NCBI GenBank assembly: GCA_001464115.1
Contig: LNES01000003.1
Location: forward strand, 766,943 to 830,942
Source: Chlamydiae bacterium Ga0074140
GTDB taxonomy: Bacteria > Chlamydiota > Chlamydiia > Chlamydiales > Rhabdochlamydiaceae
DNA: 64,000 bases
Direction of reading: 5' to 3'
Part shown: piece by piece, positions 8,687-17,273 of the stretch
How positions within the stretch are numbered: position 1 is the stretch's first letter
Layout: the number at the start of each line of letters is the position of its first letter
Notes under the pieces: model-generated
What the model was told of the DNA's origin: nothing
The model's database searches: none
The model's input: only the letters and a program-made list of their open reading frames with translations
Made by a program: the position numbers and the translations under genes

Positions 8687-9787
8687 ATGAAGGCGCTTGT
8701 ATCACGCCTCGACCTAATTACACTGATTGGAAAAATTCAGAACGCGGTTTCTCCGAAACCTGCGATTCCAATTTTAGGAAATGTTCTCATCGAAGCACAA
8801 GATGATGAGCTCGTTCTGAGTACAACCGATCTCACTGTCAGCATGCGGGGTCATGTCAGCGCAAAAGTTGCTGAAGAGGGAGCGATCACACTACCCGCCC
8901 GTCGCTTCTTCCAGCTCGTTCGCGAGCTCACCACTCCTTACATTGAGCTTCACGCCACAACGCCAGAAGTTGCCTACGTCAATGCCGGAAGCTCTCATTT
9001 CAAAATTCAGGGAATGCACAAGAGCGAGTTCCCTACGCTTCCCGATCTCTCTGAGGAGATCCATTTCGTCATGCACTCTGCTGCGCTTAAAGAGATGCTC
9101 CTCCGCACCTCTTTCTCTGCTGCGCGCGAAGACAGCCGCCAGATTTTAAATGGTGTTCTGTTACAAAAATCTGCCAATGTTGCAACAATTGTCGCAACCG
9201 ACGGAAAGAGGCTTGCAAAAGCGCATACGGTTATCGATCACGCAACACCCACACCACAATCCTACATTATCCCCATTAAGGCAGTAGAAGAGATCTTAAA
9301 GATTCTCGATACGAAGGAAGAGGCGTGCAAACTCACGCTCATGGCAGATAGAATTGCCGTCGAAGCCGGAAACACCACACTCATCACAAAGCTTCTTTCC
9401 GGGCAATTCCCCGATATTTCCCGCATCATTCCTGAAAGAAGCAAAACTCCTGTTGCTCTCCACCGCGAAGAGCTCATCTCTCTTCTCAGACAGGTCTCTC
9501 TCTTTACAAATGAGGGAAATAGCTCTGTTCGCTTCACCTTCACAAGTGGGATGCTCCACATCGCCGCAATGAGCGGTGAGATTGGCGAAGGCGTTGTCAG
9601 CATGCCCGTAAATTACGCGGGCGAAAAACTCGAGCTCGCCTTTAATCCCCACTACTTTCTCGACATCCTGCGCCACTGCAAGGATGAAACGGTGCACTTC
9701 TCCATCACTGGTCCCTACAATCCTGGCCTCATTACCGACTCATCCAGCGCTCTTTTCGTCATCATGCCGATGCGCATCGACACCTAA
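8687..9787 (+). CDS. dnaN: DNA polymerase III beta subunit (sliding clamp)
   Basis: DnaN is the ring-shaped processivity clamp of the replisome. The protein has the three-domain clamp layout and the chlamydial wording throughout: LSTTDLTVSMRG, LPARRFFQLVREL, ATDGKRLAKAH, YIIPIKAVEEILK, and the C-terminal ALFVIMPMRI, which is the peptide-binding and dimer-edge tail. The frame is open from 8663, but MKALVSRLDLITLIGKIQ at 8687 matches the usual clamp start and fits the predicted promoter (366 aa). recF follows after a spacer of 218 bases, most of it a palindromic element. Confidence 0.96.
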   Translation: MKALVSRLDLITLIGKIQNAVSPKPAIPILGNVLIEAQDDELVLSTTDLTVSMRGHVSAKVAEEGAITLPARRFFQLVRELTTPYIELHATTPEVAYVNAGSSHFKIQGMHKSEFPTLPDLSEEIHFVMHSAALKEMLLRTSFSAAREDSRQILNGVLLQKSANVATIVATDGKRLAKAHTVIDHATPTPQSYIIPIKAVEEILKILDTKEEACKLTLMADRIAVEAGNTTLITKLLSGQFPDISRIIPERSKTPVALHREELISLLRQVSLFTNEGNSSVRFTFTSGMLHIAAMSGEIGEGVVSMPVNYAGEKLELAFNPHYFLDILRHCKDETVHFSITGPYNPGLITDSSSALFVIMPMRIDT

Positions 9788-9816
9788 GCCTTCTAGATTG
9801 CAAAATCAAGAGAGAT

Positions 9817-10000
9817 TCACCACAGAGACACGGAGAACACAGAGATTGCACAGAGTGAAGAAAAAGATTCTCCCTTTTGCGCGCGCAAAAGAAAGAAGTT
9901 CCGGCCGCACCTGCGGCAGAGTCATCTTTTTTTACTCTCTTAAAAAAAGGTGTCTGTTTTCTCTGTGCAGTCTCTGTGCTCTCTGTGTCTCTGTGGTGGA
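9817..10000. repeat. Compound palindrome, 'CACCACAGAGACAC' family, copy 1 (dnaN-recF spacer)
   Basis: TTCACCACAGAGACACGGAGAACACAGAGA on the left is mirrored by TCTCTGTGCTCTCTGTGTCTCTGTGGTGGA on the right. Inner hairpins include CTTTTGCGCGCGCAAAAG and CCGCACCTGCGG. The element ends 5 bases before the recF ATG, so its right arm (GGTGGAT) may act as the recF ribosome-binding site. A second copy with the same order of modules is at 25626-25846. Confidence 0.85.
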
Positions 10001-10005
10001 TCCCG

Positions 10006-11094
10006 ATGCATATTGAAAAGCTACTGCTCTGGCAATTTAGGAACTACGCTAACACTGCCGTCTCCTTTAGTCCCCGTGTTAATCTAATCCGCGGCGAAAA
10101 CGCACAAGGGAAGACTAATCTTCTCGAAGCCCTTTATTTTCTCTGCACAGGTCGCTCGTTTCGCACCCCTCACCTCGCAGATCTCATCCCCTATCAGCAA
10201 CCTTTTTTCCAGCTCGAAGCCCAGTTTGCAAAAGATGATGTGCTGCAGACCATTAAAGCCTCTTTCGATGGGCAAATGCGCAGGCTCGCACACAATGAAA
10301 CAAACTTCTCCTCTTTTGCTCCCCTTCTCGGACTTCTGCCAATTGTGATGATTGCACCACAAGATCTTGCTCTTGTCACTGGCGCGCCTGCCGAACGACG
10401 CCGATTTGTCGACCTCATGCTCGCGCAGAGCGACCCTCTTTATGTCCACCACCTCATGCGCTACATGAAAGCGATGAAACAGCGCAACGCCCTCTTGCGT
10501 AGCAAAAAAACAGAGACGATCGAAGCTTGGGAGTATGCGATGGCGCAAGCCGCCCACTACCTACTCAAAAAACGAGAAGAGGGAATCGCTGAAATTGGCC
10601 CCCTTGCAGAGGTCTCCCTTTCTGCGCTCTCTCTAGGGCAGGACCTGCTGACTATTCATTATCAGACAACGATTCCTAAAGAGAAATCGGTCTCCGTAGA
10701 ATCGCTCGTAGAGACCTGGGCAAATAGCCGCAGAAAAGAACTGTTGTTTGGAACGAGCCTGATCGGACCTCATCGAGATGAGCTCGTGCTGACAGTGAAT
10801 GGAAAATCGGCAAGAAACTATTGCAGTGAAGGGCAGAAGCGCTCGCTCGTAACAGCGCTACGGCTTGCAGAATGGAAAAGATTAAAAGAACTCTCTGGAT
10901 ATGCCCCCCTCATCTGCATCGATGATTTTGGCATCCATCTCGATGCAAAACGGTACAACTTAATCCAAAAAGAGATGCTGGGGCATGGTCAGGTTTTCCT
11001 TACCACCCCCCTCCTTTTAGAGAGCGCTGCCCATGCGGATCAGACCCTCTTCATCGAACAGGGTGTGATTAAGCAGGAGCATTGTCGGATTTAA
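10006..11094 (+). CDS. recF: DNA replication and repair protein RecF
   Basis: RecF is an SMC-like ATPase that loads RecA at single-strand gaps with RecO/RecR. MHIEKLLLWQFRNY is the typical RecF opening. The Walker A motif GENAQGKTN is near residue 32. A signature-like SEGQKRSLVTALRLAEW block and a Walker B ICIDDFGIHLD occur in the C-terminal third. The length is 362 aa. The reading frame extends 43 codons upstream into the palindromic element, but the family start is the ATG at 10006. Its last 26 bases overlap the convergent gene at 11069-11914. It belongs with dnaN in the conserved replication cluster. Confidence 0.95.
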   Translation: MHIEKLLLWQFRNYANTAVSFSPRVNLIRGENAQGKTNLLEALYFLCTGRSFRTPHLADLIPYQQPFFQLEAQFAKDDVLQTIKASFDGQMRRLAHNETNFSSFAPLLGLLPIVMIAPQDLALVTGAPAERRRFVDLMLAQSDPLYVHHLMRYMKAMKQRNALLRSKKTETIEAWEYAMAQAAHYLLKKREEGIAEIGPLAEVSLSALSLGQDLLTIHYQTTIPKEKSVSVESLVETWANSRRKELLFGTSLIGPHRDELVLTVNGKSARNYCSEGQKRSLVTALRLAEWKRLKELSGYAPLICIDDFGIHLDAKRYNLIQKEMLGHGQVFLTTPLLLESAAHADQTLFIEQGVIKQEHCRI

Positions 11095-11914
11095 GCTGAG
11101 CAAGGCGCTTATCAATCGCCGCTCTGACCTCTAGACTATTCGTTGAAGCACCGATCTCAGCTAAAAGCATAGGATCATCCATCACAGCAATCTGTTTGAT
11201 AAGCTCTGAATAATCTTCGCCGTTACCTGCTACTTCTGTTGCGTCCCCAGAGATAAACTGCAGTGTTGGCAACGTACTTCTATCGAGTTCTGGCGTAGGT
11301 GAAGAGTCTTGGCTTCTATATACGATAGGGAGGGTGAGTGTCGGAGAAGGGGTTCTCGATGATGTAACATATTCATCAGCAAAGTCAAACCCTTGTTGTT
11401 GAGTAGACTTCTCTTTTTTTGCTGCGCCTGCAACTACACCTTCGCCCAAGGAGAATGAATGATCATTTTGTGCATGGGGTGTGAGACGCCGTGCCACCGG
11501 CTTTACAATTTTAGGTTGTACGCCTGCTTCGACATTTAAAGACCCACTCAATTGCAGAAACTCTAGTGCGTCCATTTCTCCTGTAAGAAGTTTGGACACC
11601 GATACTTTTGGTTTTTGAGGCTCACTGAGAGTCGTCGGCTTAAATCCAGGCAGGTGAGCTCTGGCTACATTTTCCACATTTTTCGCCCTGGTTTTACCAG
11701 AAAATCTTAAGTCGTGAATGGCAATCGAGAGATCCTGAACATAGGAAAAGATGTTTCCAGTTGCTGCATCTTCTCCATAGCAATAAATTCTCTCATGAAA
11801 AATTTGATAAGCCTGGCTCAAATTGTCTTTGTTGAGATGTGTGACGATCTGCGCAACCTGATCGCCTAGATGCGTATTCCATCTTTCGGGAGTCATATTT
11901 GTAATGCCAGCCAT
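11069..11914 (-). CDS. Uncharacterised protein, effector-like
   Basis: I recognise no family. The protein has about 281 residues and begins MAGITNMTPERWNTHL. A helical N-terminal domain (residues 1-90) is followed by a Ser/Thr/Pro-rich, low-order middle with repeated SSPTPEL/SPTLTLP-like strings, and a helical acidic C-terminal domain. No signal peptide or membrane helix is seen. The start at 11914 is supported by a GGAG ribosome-binding site 7 bases upstream; the open frame to 11947 has none. It converges on and overlaps the recF 3' end. A disordered Ser/Pro middle flanked by small helical domains is common among secreted proteins of intracellular bacteria, but secretion is only an inference. 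Confidence 0.75.
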   Translation of the reverse strand: MAGITNMTPERWNTHLGDQVAQIVTHLNKDNLSQAYQIFHERIYCYGEDAATGNIFSYVQDLSIAIHDLRFSGKTRAKNVENVARAHLPGFKPTTLSEPQKPKVSVSKLLTGEMDALEFLQLSGSLNVEAGVQPKIVKPVARRLTPHAQNDHSFSLGEGVVAGAAKKEKSTQQQGFDFADEYVTSSRTPSPTLTLPIVYRSQDSSPTPELDRSTLPTLQFISGDATEVAGNGEDYSELIKQIAVMDDPMLLAEIGASTNSLEVRAAIDKRLAQLKSDNAPA

Positions 11915-11992
11915 AATAAATCTCCGTTTTAAAATTAAGATTGTCAACTATTTTATTGCAAAAACAGGATAAAAATCAAATTAAAACGCAAT

Positions 11993-13570
11993 CTATTCGA
12001 GATGAGAAAGATAAGCCTCTCCCAGGGGAAAGCCCTTTAGAGACTCATGGCGACGCTTCGTTGCAAAAGAGTCGATAAACTTCAAAGCGAGCTTTTTACC
12101 AAGTTCTACCCCCTCTTGATCGAAGGAGTTGATATTCCAAATAAAGCCCTGAAAAACCACCTTATGCTCATAAAAAGCAAGAAGAACCCCTAAGGTGTAG
12201 GGATCGAGCTGATGGGCCAAAAGAATCCGGCTTGGGCGGTTGCCAGGAAAGACCTTGTTAGGGTTCTCGCTTTTTTGCCCTTGAGCAAGAGCTACTGCCT
12301 GGGCAAAGAGGTTGGATAGCAGCTTTTCTTGAGAAAAAGTCCCCTTATAGGAGAGATCTTCTCCGTATTGGGCTGTGGCAAATCCAATGAATTCGAGAGG
12401 GATAACCGCTGTTCCCTGATGGATCGACTGGTAGAAGGAGTGCTGCCCGTTAGTACCAGGCTCTCCCCAGATGATTGGGCCTGTATCGAAATGGACTGGC
12501 TTTCCCTCTTTATCGATCCTCTTGCCGTTTGATTCCATATCCAGCTGTTGCAGGTGTGCCGGAAATCGTGATAGCGCATGGCTGTAAGGGATAATTGCCG
12601 TTGTGGGATGTTCGAGAAAATTGCGGTTCCATATGCCTAAAAGAGCCGAGAGGAGAGGAAGGTTTGTGCGAGGATCCGCCTGAAGTGCAGCCTTATCCAT
12701 TGCACTCGCACCACGTAAAAACTCCAGAAATCGATCCATCCCCATTGCAAATGCAAGAGCTACCGCCCCCACCATCGAGGTCACTGAGTAGCGACCGCCA
12801 ATGTAATCCCAGATATAAAATGAGGCCCTGTATTCGGACGGGTTATCCATCGGACTCCCCTTACCGGTAACAGCAAGAAGACGCTTCTTCGGATCGATCC
12901 CCTCTTTTTTTAACCAGTCTCTAACGATCTCTTGATTTGTGAGAGTCTCTAGCGTCGACCCCGATTTAGAAACCGAAACTACAAGTGTCTTTTGCGGATC
13001 GACCTCTCGAAAGATCGCAGCTGCCTCATCGGGATCGACATTTGAGAGAAAATGCACGCGACGGCCCGGTTTTTTAAATGCCTCAAGTGCAACGTAAACT
13101 GCTTTAGGGCCCAGTTCTGAACCACCGATACCGATCTGGATGAGATCGGTAAACTCCTCGCTTTCGATCTCCTCCAAAAACTCTTTCAGTTTTTGCAGCT
13201 CCGCATATGCGAGTTTCGTGGCCTCCTTGGCAACTTGAGAGCTGTTGGGCTGTTCGAAAAAATCGCGCATCGCCGTGTGAAGCGCCGGGCGATTTTCGCT
13301 TTGGCTGCCATGGATGAAGTTGACAACCTCGCCCGCTTGCATGCTCTGCATCTTCTTGATGGCGTCTGTTTCTTTTGCAAGGTCCGCGAGCGCGAAGAGC
13401 GTTTTCTCATCCACACGCTCTGTGGAATAAAAAAGCTGAAAACCAAGTGCCGATGCGCGCATATGATCAACGCGTTTTGGTGTTAAAACCTCTTCGCGCG
13501 TAAGATCAACAGGATCCTCAGCGAGCTCTCTCAATCTTATGACAGACTTCAGACGATCAAATGTGGTCAT
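11993..13570 (-). CDS. pgi: Glucose-6-phosphate isomerase
   Basis: Pgi interconverts glucose-6-phosphate and fructose-6-phosphate in the cytoplasm. The SIS-type sugar-phosphate sites are clear: QIGIGGSELGPKAV, VVSVSKSGSTLETLTN, then WDYIGGRYSVTSMVG. The C-terminal GQHSFYQSIHQGT carries the catalytic His region of the PGI signature. From the ATG at 13570 the protein has 525 residues, the length usual for chlamydial Pgi. The frame opens 6 bases earlier at a TTG, which I reject. Upstream is a 160-bp MITE-like palindrome (13622-13781). Confidence 0.96.
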   Translation of the reverse strand: MTTFDRLKSVIRLRELAEDPVDLTREEVLTPKRVDHMRASALGFQLFYSTERVDEKTLFALADLAKETDAIKKMQSMQAGEVVNFIHGSQSENRPALHTAMRDFFEQPNSSQVAKEATKLAYAELQKLKEFLEEIESEEFTDLIQIGIGGSELGPKAVYVALEAFKKPGRRVHFLSNVDPDEAAAIFREVDPQKTLVVSVSKSGSTLETLTNQEIVRDWLKKEGIDPKKRLLAVTGKGSPMDNPSEYRASFYIWDYIGGRYSVTSMVGAVALAFAMGMDRFLEFLRGASAMDKAALQADPRTNLPLLSALLGIWNRNFLEHPTTAIIPYSHALSRFPAHLQQLDMESNGKRIDKEGKPVHFDTGPIIWGEPGTNGQHSFYQSIHQGTAVIPLEFIGFATAQYGEDLSYKGTFSQEKLLSNLFAQAVALAQGQKSENPNKVFPGNRPSRILLAHQLDPYTLGVLLAFYEHKVVFQGFIWNINSFDQEGVELGKKLALKFIDSFATKRRHESLKGFPLGEAYLSHLE

Positions 13571-13621
13571 AACCAATCACCAAGATGACAGAAAGCGCCT
13601 AAGAGATGCAAGAATTTACTT

Positions 13622-13781
13622 ATACCAAATAGCAGAAAAAACCTTGAGTTTTGCAAGGAGGCTGCGCAAATTTTTTGTCTGGAGCGAGAGACCATAGCCG
13701 AGGGCAAGGCACGAGCGAAGACGAAAAATTTGTTGCAAAGCCGACGGGGCACAACTCAAGGTTTTTTCTGCTATTTGGTAT
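13622..13781. mobile_element. MITE-like element with 29-bp perfect terminal inverted repeats
   Basis: The 29 bases at the left end (ATACCAAATAGCAGAAAAAA, continuing CCTTGAGTT) recur as an exact reverse complement at the right end. The inner 100 bases are also partly self-complementary (AAATTTTTTGTCT against AGACGAAAAATTT). A TA duplication could flank the ends. It is non-coding, and no transposase is present in the window. It lies between pgi and the next upstream gene. Confidence 0.8.
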
Positions 13782-13808
13782 TATCCCGTAATGACCCGAT
13801 TCTTCGGA

Positions 13809-14879
13809 TTATTGTGCCAAGAACCATTTATCCTTCTCCTTGTATTGCTCGGAGATAAGGAGGGCCTTTTTTTGTACTTGTTCGATCGCCTGTCGTAGGG
13901 TCTTTTTCTTTGCACTTTTGAGTGTCTCGGCTTCCTTTAATGCAGTCTCATAAAGAGGAAGCGCTTCATCAAATCCTTTTCTCCGTGCAGCTGCTGTTTC
14001 TCTTGCTAGAGCACGCACAAAACAAGCATCCGCAAGCTTTCCTAGAACGTCCACTTTTGTTTCTCTAAACTCTTCCAGTTTGGGATCCCACTTCAAAACA
14101 TCATCAAGCACCTCTAAAGACTTGCGATATAACAGTATTGAATTGTCGTAATTCTTTTTTCTCTCTGAGCTTATCGCATTTTCAATGTAGGTTCTTAGAA
14201 CCATCTCGTAGGTAATCTCCGCTTCCCTTCTCTCTTCTGGCTCGATCTGTATCCTTAACTCCTTGCCAGTAAGTGCTGCCGCGAGAAGAATCCTAGCATT
14301 CGTATTATCTACGGCATTCGTTTTTAAATTTGAGGCATCCCGATACATCTCAATGATTCGCTTACGATAGAGCGGATAATTCGCTTTCTTCAAAAAGGTT
14401 GCGATATCTAAATGCACATCGTATTGTAAAGTGGTATCCCCGTGCGGAATCTTTAACACCTTCTCCGCTGCAGACACTGCGTTTACAAAATCAAGCTTCT
14501 TAAAACACAACTGCGCGAGACCCCGTAACAGCTTTGCGGCTGTAGGTGGATCCTGTTCCTTGGATAGCGCTTCCATATGTTTTTTAATGCTGGTATCTAA
14601 ATCTTCCGCACTCTGCTGAGGTGTGGAAGATGGAGCACTCACTCGCACAGCCCCAGCTTGCACATTTTGAGCAGACGAGGAAGATGATGGGCTCGACTCC
14701 TCCTTCGCACTCTTACTTGCAGGTGATTGGCTGTTCCGACTCAAATTGGATGCAATAGACGACTGTGCAACGGCCGAAACCTTCTGATCATCTTCTGTTT
14801 TTTGCTTTTTTTCAGGAGATGGGATGGCCTCCAGCGGCGGAGCGCCCTCTTTTCTTTTAATTCCAGATACTGCTGACAT
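13809..14879 (-). CDS. TPR-like helical protein with an NLS-like basic N-terminus and Ser-rich linker
   Basis: The protein has 356 residues and no recognised full-length family. Residues 7-27 read KRK, a 12-residue gap and then KKQK, the layout of a bipartite eukaryotic nuclear localisation signal. Residues about 38-90 are very rich in Ser, Ala and Gln and look disordered. From residue about 95 onward the sequence is a run of amphipathic helices with tetratricopeptide-like spacing (for example NAVSAAEKVLKI, YDNSILLYRKSLEVL, DEALPLYETALKEAE). No signal peptide or membrane segment is present. A secreted nucleomodulin that binds host proteins through the repeat domain is a reasonable hypothesis but unproven. 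The neighbouring tRNA-Pro gene is divergent. Confidence 0.8.
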   Translation of the reverse strand: MSAVSGIKRKEGAPPLEAIPSPEKKQKTEDDQKVSAVAQSSIASNLSRNSQSPASKSAKEESSPSSSSSAQNVQAGAVRVSAPSSTPQQSAEDLDTSIKKHMEALSKEQDPPTAAKLLRGLAQLCFKKLDFVNAVSAAEKVLKIPHGDTTLQYDVHLDIATFLKKANYPLYRKRIIEMYRDASNLKTNAVDNTNARILLAAALTGKELRIQIEPEERREAEITYEMVLRTYIENAISSERKKNYDNSILLYRKSLEVLDDVLKWDPKLEEFRETKVDVLGKLADACFVRALARETAAARRKGFDEALPLYETALKEAETLKSAKKKTLRQAIEQVQKKALLISEQYKEKDKWFLAQ

Positions 14880-14972
14880 ATTTCACCATTGTTTAAGATC
14901 TGCCAAAGATTTTACAAAAGGAGCAATTAGAGACACAGACTAAAAACACCAACATAGGCAAAAAAAGGTTGA

Positions 14973-15001
14973 TTGACTTATAGGCACCCGCAAAATAGAA
15001 T
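14973..15001 (+). promoter_or_regulatory. Predicted sigma-70-type promoter of tRNA-Pro
   Basis: TTGACT (14973-14978) and TAGAAT (14996-15001) are spaced by 17 bases. The mature tRNA begins 11 bases after the -10 box, so only a very short leader would be transcribed. Confidence 0.7.
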
Positions 15002-15011
15002 GTCCACTTTT

Positions 15012-15086
15012 CGGAGCGTAGCGCAGTTTGGCTAGCGCAACTGCTTTGGGAGCAGTGGGTCGGGGGTTCAAATCCCTCCGCTCCGA
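15012..15086 (+). tRNA. tRNA-Pro (anticodon UGG)
   Basis: A cloverleaf can be drawn. The acceptor pairs CGGAGCG with CGCTCCG. The D-arm pairs GCGC with GCGC. The anticodon stem ACTGC/GCAGT encloses the loop TTTGGGA, giving UGG. The T-arm carries GGTTCAAATCC. The discriminator base is A, and CCA is not encoded. Confidence 0.95.
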
Positions 15087-15114
15087 TCTCTTTCCTAATA
15101 ACAAACGTTAAAAA

Positions 15115-15909
15115 TTATCTTTCAATCGTCGTGCCGCCCGCGAGCGTAAAGCCGTGCAGGAGGCGTTTGCCAGGTACGCTAAGCGACTCGGGAATGACCA
15201 CCAGTTCTTCGAGGCCATCCCACTCTTCTGCAAGAAGCAGTTCGGGAATAAAACGAAAGATGGGACCCTCCGCTTGCAAACGCAAGAGCTCAGCTTCCAA
15301 CCTATTAAGCAGCTCGGGTGTTAGGACCTGATCCGTAGGAATGAGGAGTCCAACCCGTGCATCGCGCGCTTCAAAAGGAAGAGTTGTTCCTTTCAATAAA
15401 AACTTTAGATATTCAAATCGCGTGCGTGAAAAAAGCGCAGTAAGAAGAGCGGAATTGTTAAATGCTGTGACATCGAATTGACACTTCACTTCAAGTTCTT
15501 CTGGTAAAATCGAGAGAAGTCTGTGCAAAAACTGCGCAAAAAGATCGGCTGAAAAAAGTTCACGCTTGATCGTTCTCGTTTCGGTATCAGAAGAGCATTT
15601 TTCGAGAAATTCAGAAAAATGCTCTTCCATTGTCGCGTTCCATACGAGCCGCTCAGAGATATCATATACTCCGTCGTAAAGCAAAAGGCCATGTGTCTTT
15701 TCTTTAAATCGAGGCCAGATCTCTTTTACAAACTGTTCGAGCGCGAGCGCGCAAGACGCAAAGAGCGCGTCATCTTTTAAATGGAGCGCGCCATGTTCAA
15801 GTCCGAGATCGATCTTCCAAAAAAGCGCGCCCTCTTTCTCGGCGAGTGCAAGCGCGCCCTGCCAGAGAAGATCATCGGTCGCAAGCGCGGGCAATAGAAT
15901 TGTCTTCAT
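15115..15909 (-). CDS. Conserved-looking hypothetical protein, translationally coupled to trmB
   Basis: A 264-aa soluble, acidic, leucine-rich protein without signal peptide or membrane helices. I do not recognise a domain. The start ATG (15909) overlaps the trmB stop codon in an ATGA arrangement, so the two are read from one mRNA with coupled translation. The sequence begins with a beta-strand-like MKTILLPALATDD and contains several short hydrophobic strands (GLLLYDG, ARVGLLIPTD), consistent with an alpha/beta fold. The coupling suggests a role near tRNA modification, but that rests on context only. Confidence 0.75.
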   Translation of the reverse strand: MKTILLPALATDDLLWQGALALAEKEGALFWKIDLGLEHGALHLKDDALFASCALALEQFVKEIWPRFKEKTHGLLLYDGVYDISERLVWNATMEEHFSEFLEKCSSDTETRTIKRELFSADLFAQFLHRLLSILPEELEVKCQFDVTAFNNSALLTALFSRTRFEYLKFLLKGTTLPFEARDARVGLLIPTDQVLTPELLNRLEAELLRLQAEGPIFRFIPELLLAEEWDGLEELVVIPESLSVPGKRLLHGFTLAGGTTIER

Positions 15910-16613
15910 GCTATACGCCTAAAGACAATGTAGTGAATGACCCTCCCCTTTGTCCTCCAAAGATTCTCGAAATAGGAGGTGCCGTAATCGGGCCACTCTA
16001 TGACAAAATAAGGATCAGGAAATTTCGGAAAGAAGCGATTATCCTTCTGCATCTCATCGATCATCTGTCTGGCATATGGTGGATCATCTGTAACTAGCGT
16101 GACCTCGCCTCCATCCTTGAGAATCCGTGCGAGCTCATTCACAAACGGAGATTGAAGCAATCTGTGCTTTGCATGCTTTGCTTTGGGCCAAGGATCAGGA
16201 AAATTAATAAAAATCCCATCAACACTTTTTTCGGGGAGATAATGTGTTGTGAAAGTTAGCGCCTCCCCACACACCACGAGCATATTTCCAAGGTTGTTGT
16301 TCTGCATGCGCGCCCAGGTCTTTTGCACGCGATCAAACTTCTTCTCGACCGCAACCCAGTGCGTATCTGGAGAGAGAGAGGCCTTTTGCACAATCCAAGC
16401 GCCATTGCCACTACAATATTCGATGAAGACCTTCCCTCTCTTGCCAAAAACTTCTGGGTCTTCCCACGGGGGAAGTGCCTCTGCCACATGCTCCGTATAA
16501 AACGGGGGCACAAAAAGCACACGCTGGTGCAGCGTCGGCTTTCTCTCCTCCCAGGTATGTGGATATCTCAGATCTTTTGCAAAAAACATGCCGAAATTTT
16601 CTCTGTACCGCAT
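15906..16613 (-). CDS. trmB: tRNA (guanine-N7-)-methyltransferase TrmB
   Basis: TrmB is an SAM-dependent enzyme that methylates G46 of tRNA variable loops. The Rossmann motif I is IEYCSGNGAWI near residue 66. The family-defining block FINFPDPWPKAKHAKHR follows, covering the catalytic and tRNA-binding region, with the post-motif TLVTDD. The C-terminus GTSYFENLWRTKGR matches the family's TxFE-type tail. At 235 aa it is of normal size. It overlaps the downstream hypothetical gene by 4 bases. Upstream lies the second copy of the large ACATGTCGGG element. Confidence 0.94.
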   Translation of the reverse strand: MRYRENFGMFFAKDLRYPHTWEERKPTLHQRVLFVPPFYTEHVAEALPPWEDPEVFGKRGKVFIEYCSGNGAWIVQKASLSPDTHWVAVEKKFDRVQKTWARMQNNNLGNMLVVCGEALTFTTHYLPEKSVDGIFINFPDPWPKAKHAKHRLLQSPFVNELARILKDGGEVTLVTDDPPYARQMIDEMQKDNRFFPKFPDPYFVIEWPDYGTSYFENLWRTKGRVIHYIVFRRIA

Positions 16614-16649
16614 ATTTTTAGCAACGAGAGAAAAGAAGAGATAAAATCG

Positions 16650-17158
16650 ACATGTCGGGAGTTGTGGGGAGCACTACGTATCCCCCTCCCAACCCCCTGC
16701 AACCCCCTTGCGCCTCACCTCGCTTTGAAAAATCATATGCTCGGAGGCGGGGTGTGCGAGGCACTACCCCGCCCGCTCCGCTCTCCTGTGCTATGATTTT
16801 TCTGTGCGATCTGAGTCGTCGGGCTGCATCAAGCTCTCCCTCCCCTTCCCCTCCGGGGCGGGGCCCCTTCCGAGTCATGATGCAGAAAAGAAAATTCTTT
16901 CCCGTACTGCGAGATGACTGCGACGACAACCAGAAGAGCCCAAAGGCTCTTCGGGTTCGGAGCAGAGACTACAGAGCAGCCGATGGCTTCAAGCCGCAAT
17001 GAGAAATCGAAGCACAGGAGAGCCGAAGGCGTGCGGGGTAGTGCTTTGCACACCCCGCCTCCGAGCACTCGATTTGTCGAAGCGGATTGAAGCTCAAAGG
17101 GGGCCAGCGGGGGGGGCATGAGAGGGACACGCAGTGCTCTCCTGGGTCCCCGACCTGT
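16650..17158 (-). repeat. Large palindrome-rich intergenic element, copy 2 (inverted relative to copy 1)
   Basis: The left end, ACATGTCGGGAGTTGTGGGG, matches the reverse complement of the right end of the 8130-8599 copy. The right end, GCAGTGCT through GTCCCCGACCTGT, matches the reverse complement of that copy's left end. Central blocks are shared, including GATGCAGAAAAGAAAATTCT, GAGTCGTCGGGCTGCATCA and the AGCCGATGGCTTCAAGCCGC stretch. The terminal repeat here has drifted by single bases. It fills almost the whole 660-base spacer between trmB and exbB. No protein is conserved between the copies in a single consistent frame. Confidence 0.88.
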
Positions 17159-17210
17159 GTGTCTCTTCTTAGTCCTGTAGAGTGGGATTTTACCGGATTT
17201 CGGCTTTTTC

Positions 17211-17240
17211 TTGATCATTTTCTGTACCAGTTGCTATGTT
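17211..17240 (+). promoter_or_regulatory. Predicted promoter of exbB-exbD
   Basis: TTGATC (17211-17216) and TATGTT (17235-17240) are spaced by 18 bases. Initiation near 17247 fits the start codon at 17274 and excludes the longer frame beginning at 17211. Confidence 0.5.
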
Positions 17241-17273
17241 AAAGTTTTTAATTTTGTAAATGGTAGGAAAGCG

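Noticed and set aside
8206..8805. 199-aa plus-strand frame across the repeat into dnaN
   Set aside because: It overlaps the dnaN promoter and start in another frame, and a comparable frame is broken in the second copy of the repeat.
9877..10005. 43-codon N-terminal extension of recF
   Set aside because: It is encoded by the palindromic element; RecF proteins start at MHIEKLLL.
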